Assembly: GCA_028023455.1 (NCBI GenBank)
Contig: JAQFVV010006425.1
Location: forward strand, 562,001 to 626,000
Origin: Epiperipatus broadwayi
Taxonomy: Eukaryota; Onychophora; Udeonychophora; Euonychophora; Peripatidae
Length of the DNA stretch: 64,000 nucleotides
Direction of reading: 5' to 3'
Shown here: piece by piece, positions 41,546 through 51,796 of the stretch
How the letters are laid out: each line of letters begins with the position of its first letter
Numbering within the stretch: the stretch's first letter is position 1
Made by a program: the position numbers and the translations under genes
The notes under the pieces: model-generated
The model's database searches: none
What the model was told of the DNA's origin: nothing
The model's input: only the letters and a program-made list of their open reading frames with translations

Positions 41546-42030
41546 CTGCTATATGCAGGATCACGTATGCCGCACTTTGGCAAAATAAGTCCCATTTCTT
41601 AATGACCATCGGAAGCAAATGTATTCCCTGCTCCTTTCATCACCTCTTTAGCCTATGGAATGGAATAGTAAGATGGCAAAAAGGACTGCAATCCTTTCCT
41701 ATGGAGTTTTCTTTTTTTATTGTTCTTCTTGCCAGACAGATGTAACATTACAGTACTGGATGAGAGACAATTTCTTCTCTATAACCATGCTGTTCAGATG
41801 TGCATTTCTGACAGTATGGTATTGTGCTGTCATATTCATGCTGCATTGAATACACTGATATATCAGATAGATTGGCATGGGTTTGACTGCGAACTTTTGG
41901 CCTAAGGTTAAATAAGGGCTATAGAATATTTTCTTTTTCAAACGAATCCGCGTAGCATATTGAAGCAGATGACCTGATGCTCATATTGTGCTTCACAGTG
42001 CACTTGCTGTCTCCTACCACCAAACCATGT
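41546..42030. other. GC-richer island of unknown origin
   Basis: This patch is visibly less AT-rich than its surroundings and has three overlapping open frames of 61-74 codons (two plus, one minus). The plus frame at 41720-41905 begins just after a polypyrimidine tract ending in CCAG and reads through DRCNITVLDERQFLLYNHAV, so it could be mistaken for an exon. I recognise no domain, and all frames are equally open. Unclassified repeat or exon remnant. Confidence 0.3.
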
Positions 42031-45000
42031 TTAAACCCATCCTTATGCACATATACATATTCACTAATATATATTTTCCTTTGCTTAAACATTTAAACAT
42101 AACTGACATAGATATTTATATGTCTTAACACAAAATAATTTAATAAATAAATATTTTATATTATTTTAATGTATATGCATGCGTAATGGATAAATATATA
42201 TATTTTTTCAATGTGGGGAGATTGATTATAACTCATATAAATAGTTATATTATTAATGTATCTTAAAGTCATATATGAAATTTATTATTTTTTATATTTA
42301 ATTTAGCAGTCAGAAAATGATGCAATTCTTTTAAGAAGTTTTTCAAAAACAATTACCTGGAAAAGCCCATTAGTTAAAAGTAAAAGATTACAATTTGTAA
42401 TAGTAAAATAAAATCCATTAGTGGAAATTCTATCCACACCAACTTGTTTTAAAATCATAAGACTTATTTTAAAACAGTCGTTCGAGAAACTTGTAACAGA
42501 ATTGCATTGTTTCAAAAGACTTACAAAACAAAAGAGATCTGGTCAGCAGATTTTAGCTTTGCTAAAGTGCACAAATTGCCTCAGGTCCAGTAGTTAATTG
42601 CTATGCTACATCACCAAAAAAGGAGTATAAATACTGCTGAATTTGAATCCAAGAGGGAGTAGACAACCAAAAATTAACAATGGTCAACATAATCTATGCT
42701 AATTTTAATCTTCATCCAATGTTCTGTGAGTAGGGAAAACTTCACTCCCTCCCCTGTTCCAACATGCTCATTCCTGTAAGAAAAGCTCCAGACCCCGTGC
42801 CTATGAACTTTCAAATGTCTAATAATTAATCATTAAAAATGCTACCTGTGATGCCTTATTCCAAAACTAGATCTAGTGTATTAATGCCAATGAACACTTC
42901 AAATATCAAGGACTGCTACTATTTATGAAAGGTAAAAGAACTTTAGCCACTCTATGATTCTATTAAATTCCGCCTTCTATAACAATAATCCTGATGCTCT
43001 ACTCTTAATATCTTATGTAAATGTTTATATTTCATGTAATTTGATTTAGTATAACTATATATAACTTAATCTATTCTATCATTGAGCCTCTAGTCAATAT
43101 GTTTTCCTTTTATTATTTCCATGTGGCAATAATATTTTTATTTCATTATTATATTACGTATTGTTTGTATTTTAAAATGCCAGTAATATTTCAAACTTTC
43201 TAGCATGTAATTCCTTTCTAGTTTTCCTACCCATCACTTACAGGGTAATTAAAAACATATTTTATTAAAAACAAGTCCTATTCAACTTATGCAAATGCTC
43301 ACAAGTTTGGAAAAACAAAGTAATTATCCTATAAATTGTTGTAGGAAAACAGATCAGCATCTGTTTTTCTAAAAATGTCTTTTTTTATCTTTTTAAAATG
43401 TGCTAATCCCAACCGTAAATATATCTCATATATGTAAAATCTAATTAGTTCCACTACCCCACTTGTTTCCATATAAACATATTTATTTTTCATCATAGCA
43501 TTATTTTAATCAAAATTTGTATTTATGAAACATTGTGGGAAGTTATAAATAATTTAAAGTAAAGGGAAGGGGGAATCTTTATGTCTTAAAACTTATGTAA
43601 TTAATTAATGTAAATCATCCATGCCTGTATAGCGATTAGATCATACCCTTATGCAGGATATTCTATAATTTATGGGCATTAAATAATTAAAATAGTCTTT
43701 AAAGCTATATATTTCATTATCCCAAGCATTGCGTGCATATAGGCACATTAGTTCCTAGATTATATATATTTGTGCTTCTCTTTTCTATGGAGGTATCACA
43801 AAGTCAAACCCCATCATCATTCTCAAGGTCTAAGAACCAGGCTTAAACCCCCCTGGGGACTCATTTGGTCGCAAATGCATGCTTTATATGGGAATCACTC
43901 TGGAAAAACCAGCCCAATAATTGCATCACCGACCGCTCTTCATCCATGAACCAATTCAGCTAATGTCAGTATATTTCATAAAATGAATTCCATGAAGCAC
44001 ATGTTCAGATCCGTGACTGGATCACATCAAATATGCCACCATGCATGCACTGCCTTCTGTTATATTTCTAATAAACCCATGAACATCCATAAGTTGTAAT
44101 GTTGTGATTTTTGCTAAACAGATATCTATGTCCTCTTATTTAAAATGCATGTCATTGCGACAACCTTTTTATTATTAATAAATATATATATTCATTAGCT
44201 ATACCACACACATTTGTCACTTTATAAACTAAATTAATAACTATCTTTTTATACAAATGTAATGCTTCATTATCAAATTATAATTATCTTTCAAATTGGT
44301 TAAATGCTATTTTGTTCTTTCTGGGGGTGTAGTGGCACTTTAATATTATATTTCTTAATAGGGCTAAATATTATACTCATTGTTATAGTACATATTATTG
44401 GCATAGCTGCAACTATAAATAAAGTCATCTATTAAATTTAATTCTTAATGTATCAACCAAGTGTAATATTATTTCTCTATGACCCATTGTTATGTAATCT
44501 TAAGGAGGTCAATGATCAATCAATGATGCCATGCATTTATGTATGTTTTGTTAAAATAATAAATCTTAAATATATATATTACAACATTTCTGAATAATTT
44601 TTGTTGTATTTTCTTTTATTTAAATTAATATTTTTATTAATAAGTTATGCTCCTACTGACTACATGATCTCCACTAATATATAATTAATATGATAGGTCA
44701 CGATCTTTAATTATTTCTAAATTGTGTTCATGCTAAATATCCCACCATTAAACTTAAATTAGAGTCTTTTTGTGTCTCCAATGTGTGATGCCACCAGAGA
44801 GAGATGAAATTAAATTGATATTATCAGGATTGTTGCTCATAAGTTGGTAGATCTGGAAAATAGGCAAATGGGGCAGAATTCGTGAGTGTTCCTGACTTAT
44901 GTATTTTGCTCATGATTGGATTTGAGGTACTTTTGTCTAGATGCTAGATCTTGTTATGTGAAAATACAGAACCAACCGGTACAGTTTCTATACTCAACAT

Positions 45001-45280
45001 TATAAAACAAACTCTTATTAAAATCCATCTGTGCAGATTTTCTAAATAATAATTTAAAATTAATAACATCTAAATTTATTTCTCAATTTTAAATATTTAT
45101 ATATGCATCAATAAATCCTTTGTGTGTGTTAATTCTGGCAGTAGCTTATTTATTTATTTTATGGAAATCTTTTTTATTAAAATATTTATTTTAAGCAAGT
45201 TTTGTATTAAATCTTTGATTCTCCATGTGCTAGTGGCATGGGCTGATGGTCATAATAACACATATATGTAAAATTTGAAT
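42031..45280. other. non-coding with unclassified older repeats
   Basis: Less AT-rich patches at 42,560-42,800, 43,800-44,080 and 44,760-44,960 look like old interspersed repeats, but I could not find partner copies in the window. No coding region recognised. Confidence 0.35.
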
Positions 45281-45375
45281 CTTACCAGTACGTATCTGCC
45301 TTCTATATAAATTTTCCAGGTTCAAATAGCCTGGTGGCACTCTGTACAGCAGATACGGTAAGACTATAACTTCCA
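45281..45375. repeat. small element with ~20-bp inverted ends
   Basis: ATCTTACCAGTACGTATCTGC (45281 on) pairs imperfectly with GCAGATACGGTAAGACTAT at the other end (45350-45369). Inside is a box B-like GGTTCAAATAGCC. Possibly a tiny MITE, or a hairpin from a tRNA-derived repeat. Confidence 0.4.
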
Positions 45376-45925
45376 ACCCCGACCATTATAATATATATAA
45401 TGGATCTTTGTTTTATGGTACTTAATTATTTTTAAAAATTTGGTAATTTTCTGCTAACCTGAGAAAAGCTGCAAAATAGCCAGATTAATACAAATATTAA
45501 AATTTATTATTACAAATTTATAATTTTTATTGTTTATATTTCTAGTTTTGAGGAAGTCTGTGAATTAATCAAAAGTGTAAGCAAATAAAACTATAATAAA
45601 AAGCATTATTATCAAGTATGTAACGATTATAATTTTAGATCTTTGATTAAAAATAATGCAGAGGATTAGATGATTTAAAAAATATGAGTAATATAAATAA
45701 ATTTGAAAGATTAATAATAACATTGAATAACAAAATGCATAAGAACAAATAAAACTTAAAATGATCATTATAATCTAATGGAAAGTTGATCTGGAGATCA
45801 TGGTATGCTTGAGCACCAAAGGAGACAGTGAAATTTTATCCTGAGGCATTTTGATCACAAGTTTTTTTATTTTAAGACTGTGGTAATCTATTCAGGGTAT
45901 ATCTATGATTCATGTTAATGAATTT
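45376..45925. other. AT-rich non-coding
   Basis: Nothing recognised. Confidence 0.4.
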
Positions 45926-46258
45926 AAGTCATACATCACAGCAAGAGGATGCAGTCAAAATCTCTATCTAGACTTATCCCCATGTTTCTATGGTTATCAT
46001 CAATCAGGAGCTAGGACATCCAGACTCCAGATCCCAAATACAAGCTCAATCCCAGATTTATCTAATACTTAACTATTAAGTAGAAAAGATGAAATTTTCA
46101 GACATCTATATCTCTTCAAATATAGCTCTCCAATTCAAATTGTCATATGGGACTGAACTAAATTCAGATATGCCATATATTAATAGCCTTAGTAATCTAT
46201 TATAGCCAAAGCCTTAATAGCCAAATAAAAATATTAAGGAAATCAAGTCATACATCAC
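45926..46258. repeat. ~305-bp insertion flanked by a 14-bp direct repeat
   Basis: AAGTCATACATCAC occurs exactly at 45926-45939 and again at 46245-46258. A 14-bp exact direct repeat flanking ~305 bp is what a target-primed retro-insertion leaves as a target site duplication. The inside (45940-46244) has no coding capacity, and part of it resembles the repeat at 9.9 kb. The insertion's class is unknown. Confidence 0.5.
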
Positions 46259-47120
46259 GTGACAGCCTGCATTAGTAAATGTTATATAAAGAGCATGCTA
46301 ATAGCTCTAAACAAGCTTTTTTTTTTTACAGATGCTTCATGTTAAAAACGTATTTTACCCTTTGGCTGTGTCTGATATATGTATTTTTTGACGTTATACT
46401 TATACAAAAATCGAAAAACAAAATAGTGTATTAACATTAGCTGGAAAACTGTACATAAATTTTCCATAAATAAATAAACAAAATTAGTGGTCTAACATTT
46501 TCTAATTATATGTATAGTCTAATGGAAAGTTAGCAATAGAATAATATGTAACAGCCTCAATAACAATGATAATAAATGTAAAAAATAATAAATGTTTATT
46601 TGATTTTTCTACTTCCTAATTTATGCTTATCTTAGTTTATCAAACACGACTGATTTTAACATCTTAATGCGTTAAAAATTACTAAAGAAACAATCTTAAA
46701 ATAAAATAAAAAAATGTTTTTAGCCTTTGGCAGATCTTTAGTAAATTTATATGAAGTAAAATAATATGATTTGTTGCCATTAGATTTGAAAAGGTTTATT
46801 TTATTCATTATAAAGTTTTATGTTATTTTTTATATATATAGTATAGCAAAATCTCTTTTTTTAAACACAAATTTTTGTTAAAAGAAGAAAAAATCGATTG
46901 ATTTTAATTCTTTAATAAAATTTTGAAGCATTTTTAAAATAATAAAAAAGAAAAATGATTCATTTTTAAACAAGGTTATTTTTATATGAATTTTCTTAAT
47001 ATATATATATAAGCTTTGATTTTTTTTTTAATATTAAAATTAACCACTGATAATTTTTGTTAATACATATTAAAGAATATAAACTTTAACGAACCAAGCC
47101 TTCTATTATTATTGTTTGTG
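46259..47120. other. AT-rich non-coding
   Basis: Nothing recognised apart from AT tracts near 46,830 and 47,000. Confidence 0.4.
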
Positions 47121-48192
47121 TTATATATATATATATATATAAAGAAGACGCTGCAACTGTAACATTATTAAATAAAATTGAAAAAATTTTTAAAAAAAGT
47201 TAAGAAATTATCAATGTTTTCATATAAAAAATATGATGTAGCTAGAATTGTATGGAAGGGAGTGGCAGTAGCAGGATTAACATATGGCAATGATGCATTA
47301 TGTGTTAGTAAAGGGGTATTAGATTACTTAGAAAAAGTACAAAGGGAAGTAGGAAGACATGCATTGGATGCAGATGTATGGACAGCAAGGGAGGCAATTC
47401 AAGAAGAAATGGGATGGTCAAGTTTTTATATGAGAGATGCAAAAAGTAAAATGAAAATGTTTGATAGATTGCAGTTTATGGTTAATAAAAAAATAGACAA
47501 AATAGTATTTAATTGGGTTATGAGTAAAGGGCAGACATCATGATGGGTGAAAAAGGTAATGCGGTATGCAAAAGATTTGGCTAAAAAATTTATATCAGTA
47601 TGTTTGTACAAAAGATGGGATGAAAGAATAGATTTATTAATAAAGAATAGGGAACTAAAGAGATAGAGAACTAATATGGAGAGTAAAAAGAGTTTAAATA
47701 TATATAGAAGTAACAGAATATTAGGTGTGAGTTAATATATGATAATAGTAAAGAAAATAGTTTATTGTTTAAAGCTCGAATGGGATCTTTAACAACAAGA
47801 GAATATAAATGTAAATGGAAAAATATGGGTCATTTAGTCTGCAAATTGTGTAAGGAAGGAGTAAAAAATATTACGCATCTGTTAATTGAATGTAAATGCT
47901 TGAAAACAGAAAGGGTACAAATAATAAAGTTATGTAAGATTAAATATGTAAAAAGTGATTATACAGAAAATGGATTATTGGTTTTTATGCTGGGTTTGGG
48001 AAAAGATAAGGAGGATTTAGATATAAAGGCCATAGAATTGACAAAGATTATGTTGTGAAAATGGGATGGAACAGAATATGGGGAAACATAGAATGGGTAA
48101 TGGAAAATAAAGTGACTAACAGGTTTCTCTGGGTATAATTGCTGAGTGATTCCTGACTCCATTTAAGGAGAAGCCATAGTACATCATATCAA
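47121..48192 (+). pseudogene. 3' half of a LINE (RT thumb, zinc knuckle, 3' tail)
   Basis: The copy starts right after a TA tract at 47121-47140, the usual look of a 5'-truncated LINE. The frame 47178-47543 has WKGVAVAGLTYGNDALC, LEKVQREVGRHALDA and EAIQEEMGWSSF, characteristic of the region after the RT palm in a LINE family abundant in several invertebrates. After stops and frameshifts, 47765-48058 gives FKARMGSLTTREYKCKW and the knuckle CKLC-x8-H-x4-C. The last part (FLTPFKEKP) and the TACATCATATCAA tail match the 3' end of the copy at 15.3-16.1 kb. The two copies define the family's 3' end. Confidence 0.8.
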
Positions 48193-49352
48193 ATGATGTT
48201 ATGTTTGTGGATGCATGGGATTCTTTTATTAGTAAAAGGAAGTTATATAGTAAAGATGGATTGCACTTAGCAAAACAAAGATGTGAAGTTTTAGGGAGTT
48301 TGATTTATTAAGAATATAGTTTGGAAAACATATAAAGAGGGGTAAGTTTTCAAGTTCCATTGTTATCAGAAAAAAGAATGAACAGGATGTAAGAAGTGAA
48401 CAAAGGGTAACTGATTTGGATATAAATGTAGATATGGACAGGGAATGTGTCAGTAAAATTAATGGTAAGCAATTTATTTATAAATGTAATGGATGAGAAA
48501 AAGTCAAAAGAATTTATAAAAGAGTAGAGGAAAGAAGAAATTGTTAAAATTGGATATTTGAATATGCAAGGTAATAGGAGACTATAAAAATGGTTGGAAT
48601 TATTAACAGTAGTGGAAACACATCTAAGAGAAGAAGTAAAACCTATACTGGAGGACTTGATATGGCAGGCTATAAATAGAAATGGAAAAAAGGGTGATGG
48701 TATGAGTTGTCTCAAATAATATTTAAATACTATAAAGTGTCAAGAACATTTATGATTTGATGATAAGGTTAGAAACACAGAAATTGGTGGGGGTTTTAAT
48801 GTATATACCTACTGGAAATTGTCAAACTATAATGGAGTGGAATAGTAGCATATATGAATGCTTAGTTAATAATATACAGTTTCAAAAAAAAATGGGAAGA
48901 GAATACTGATTATATGGGATATTAATGGACATGTTGAAGAAATTGATGAGGCAGATAACAAAATTGGATGGCTTTTGAGTAAATTTATCAAAGACTTAAT
49001 TTGAGCATTGGAAATTTGTCAAATATTTATGAGGAACAATACACATGGTCTAGAAATAATATATTTCACACAATAGATTATGTATTAGTAGAGAAAGAGG
49101 GAATGAATAAAGTATGGAAAATTAAAGTGTTTGAGAATGAAGAGAGAGTATGTAATAGTGATCATAATTTTTTTATAATAGAAATGGTTATTAATGTGAT
49201 GAAAAATAGTAATAAAAATAGAAAAGATAATGAAAGATGTGGATGGAGAATGAACAATAAGAATAAGTTAAAACAATATAAAATAAAAGTTAAAGAAACC
49301 ATAGAAGACTTGGTTGGAGTGAATATAAAGACTGGTGTGGTAAAGTAGAAAA
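48193..49352 (+). pseudogene. 5' half of the same type of LINE (SGNH-like and AP endonuclease)
   Basis: It opens with VMFVDAWDSFISKRK and SKDGLHLAKQRCEVLGSL, the end of an SGNH/GDSL-like domain with its D-G-x-H motif. Next come IVKIGYLNMQGNRR, VETHLREEVKPIL and NRNGKKGDGMS, the start of an AP endonuclease. A decayed block equivalent to GDFNGH follows (DINGHVEEID), then YTWSRNNIFHTIDYVLVEKEG and CNSDHNFF, the endonuclease C-terminal motifs. There are several stops and frameshifts. No RT follows: the sequence passes into other repeats at ~49,352. It lies directly behind a 3' half in the same orientation. Confidence 0.75.
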
Positions 49353-49454
49353 AGTGGCAAATAGGGTTTTAGGTAAGAATAGCTCAGTTGGTACAGTTTT
49401 GTCCTGTTAAATCATTGTTATTATTTATTAGGTAGATATATAAAAATAGTATGT
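49353..49454 (+). repeat. possible tRNA-derived fragment
   Basis: GGTAAGAATAGCTCAGTTGG has the look of a tRNA 5' half with box A, followed by CCTGTTAAATC at the anticodon arm position. No box B was found before the next element. Confidence 0.4.
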
Positions 49455-49586
49455 ATTTTACACCTCCCGCCACTCAGACTATGCCTATGGCAATAAATCG
49501 ATCACCTATGACAACAAGTCGATTGCAACACATTTTTAAAATAAAAAGTAGGTCTTATGAACACAAAAGTTGGCCACCCCTGCTAT
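49455..49586 (-). mobile_element. possible hAT-like DNA transposon end
   Basis: On the minus strand the sequence begins GCAGGGGTGGCCAAC, resembling the CAGGGG-type terminal repeats of many hAT elements. The following 130 bp is less AT-rich than its flanks. The second terminus and an 8-bp target duplication were not found, so this is a suggestion only. Confidence 0.3.
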
Positions 49587-49619
49587 ATGCAATTTAGCTG
49601 CAGTAGTTAATTTTGTTTA

Positions 49620-51070
49620 ATAAAATACTTTTTTAACTTGTTAAAAGTAGCATTACCAATTTAAAGTCTATCCTGCACTTCAATGTTTAATTCCACCATT
49701 CCACTTATAAAACTACTAAGATATTTAAATTGATCTACATTTTCAAATTGATAATCATCCAAGCTAAAAGTTGTTGAGAAATTTGCTTCTGTCACTGGCT
49801 GATAAAAAATATGAGCTTTTTGAATTTACATATAGCATTCAAATCACTAAATATAATCTGTAAGGAGTCATTTAGACAGACTGAAATAGAACATTCATCA
49901 GCATAATGTAAACATAAAAACCAAGAAGATGGAGGTCTTGTTTTTGCTTTTATTCAATTCAAATTAAAAATTCTGACACAAATTATATACAACATGCATA
50001 TTCCTATTTAATTAATTTAGGCTATAAAGCAGTTCCAAAGACAACTGTAAAAATAAAAATAAAACAGGGTTGGAGAAAATACATATTCTTGTTTAATAGT
50101 AATGTTAATTTCAAATACCTTAGATGTTCACCTGTAACAATAACCCTTCCTCTCACTTCTTCATGCAAATATGAATAAATTTTGGTAGATTACCAACCAA
50201 TTTTAAACAATATCGTAAACATATTTAATTAATTGAATCAAATGCCTTGACCAAATCATTGAAAACAATGTATAAATTATTTCTTTAGTGCACAAACCAC
50301 ACCTATCTGAAGCCACATTGCAATTATTTGTCTAATACTAGAAGCCATTTTTCAACAATATTCTTGAAAATATTTTTCTGTACTAGATAATAATGATATA
50401 ACATGATAATTACTACAACCTTGTCTGTTCCCTTTATTTTTAAAAAAAACTTGAACAATAGAAACATCTTATTATCAGGTGTCATAACCTCACACATTCA
50501 TATATTCCTAAAGTATTCCAATATTATTTAAACTAACATATTACTGCTATATTTTATAACTTCTACAGACCTTCCATCAATACTTTCAACCTTTCTATTT
50601 TCAAGACTACAAAGAGCTATTTTGACTTCAATGTTGGATATCTTTATTTAAATTTAAGTGTATGCTTAAAATGGATATATAATTAAAAGTCTTCATCTCA
50701 CTTATTGTAGCATTATTCAAATGACTATCAAAATAATCACTACAGTTATTGAAAGCATCACTGTCATTATATAAGTAAATATCATTGATAGATTTAATAG
50801 AATTGTGACATCATTTCTCAGGTCTCTATGTTGCTTTCAGTGCATCAAATCTATCAAGAGTGACCATAATCAGAGAATTACTATATCTTCTTTGCAATTT
50901 TAATTCACAATTATTTTTAAGCTTTCTTGTTAGTCATTAAATTTCATCTTCAAATCTTTATATTTATTATGAAGTTTTACACTTAATTTATTATTCTGCT
51001 AAGCAGAAAATGTCTTATGATTTTTTTCATCAAATTACTAATAAGAAGATTAATGTGAGAAAATCATTTA
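49620..51070 (-). pseudogene. decayed RTE-type LINE reverse transcriptase
   Basis: Reading from right to left, the minus strand shows, with many stops and frameshifts: ALCSLENRKVESIDGRSVEV (the 'GKAPGPDGIP' region, ~50,560), RQGCSNYHVISLLSSTEKYF (~50,370), FNDLVKAFDSIN (~50,250, RT palm A), CLRYCLKLVGNLPKFI, HYADECSIS (~49,905, palm C with YADE for YADD), and FENVDQFKYLSSFIS (~49,730). The order and spacing are those of RTE-clade RTs. This is an old copy with no coding ability. Confidence 0.75.
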
Positions 51071-51353
51071 TGACTCTTCTTTTTAGTCAACCCAAAATAG
51101 ATCTACTTATATCTATAACACACTCCTTAAAATAGTTACATGATTCAGTAATATAACAAGCCTGAAGGTCAGAGTTAACAATTTAAGTGTTTAATAGCTG
51201 ATAAAATTTACTACATATATATGTAATTACAAAGAGTATAAAAATAGTGGTTGCTTAAAAAATCATTATAGAATTGTAATTTTTATTATCCTAGGAATAG
51301 ATATTGTATATTTCTTTTAATTAAAAAAAGATCATGTTATGGTAAGCCTTTAT
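51071..51353. other. AT-rich spacer
   Basis: Nothing recognised. Confidence 0.4.
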
Positions 51354-51447
51354 GGGTATTTTGCACTCCGACTTTCACACAACCCTCAACTCTCCACACT
51401 ATCTCATACTACTGATATACTTGACCACAAATATGCCTAAAAGATAA

Positions 51448-51505
51448 ATAACACCAATATGCATATTTCATGATAAACCAGCACTCATCAGTTGGTCCAG
51501 ATTAT
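51448..51505 (-). ncRNA. type I hammerhead ribozyme motif (left arm, 51 kb)
   Basis: Minus strand: ATAATC, TGG, ACCAA, canonical CTGATGAG, stem II GTGCT-GGTTT-ATCAT with one mismatch and a wobble, GAAA, ATATGCAT in place of stem III, TTGGT, then GTTATTTATC. Core residues are all canonical. Stem II is the weak point. Confidence 0.65.
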
Positions 51506-51556
51506 CAGCTCTACACACATATTCAATAAGTGCTCAGATTTATATATGTAGAGATG

Positions 51557-51614
51557 ATAATCTGGACCAACTGACAAGTGCTGGTTTAGTACAAAAAAGT
51601 ATTTTGGTGATTAT
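51557..51614 (+). ncRNA. broken hammerhead motif (right arm, 51 kb)
   Basis: Stem I (ATAATC/GATTAT and GGACCAA/TTGGT) is kept, but the core is CTGACAAG rather than CTGATGAG and GAAA is replaced by AAAAA, so this copy should be dead. Confidence 0.55.
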
Positions 51615-51724
51615 TTATCTTTTAGACATATATGTGATCAAGTATATCAATGGAATGAAATAGTGTGGAGAGTTGAGGGTCGTATGAAAGTCTGAGTTCA
51701 AAATACCCTACATATTACATTGTT

Positions 51725-51790
<66 letters not shown>
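51725..51790. repeat. (TA)n tract at the Penelope-like element 3' end
   Basis: About 65 bp of pure TA/AT repeat directly follows (in element orientation) the end of the Penelope-like element. Confidence 0.95.

Positions 51791-51796
<6 letters not shown>

Larger units (their letters stand above)
51354..51709. repeat. 356-bp palindrome of the hammerhead-repeat family
   Basis: Left arm 51354-51515, loop 51516-51546, right arm 51547-51709. Outer ends are GGGTATTTTGCACTC and GAGTTCAAAATACCC (box B equivalents). Inner parts are the hammerhead motifs. It lacks the GC-rich inner segment of the 38 kb palindrome, so the two share outer arms but differ in length. It lies about 20 bp from the TA tract that ends the Penelope-like element. 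Confidence 0.85.

Noticed and set aside
48350-48715. 121-codon minus-strand frame
   Set aside because: Shadow of the plus-strand LINE SGNH/endonuclease remnant; low-complexity Ile/Phe/Ser.
47121-49352. Possible intact LINE gene
   Set aside because: The halves are in the wrong order and contain many stops and frameshifts, so it is recorded as two fragments.
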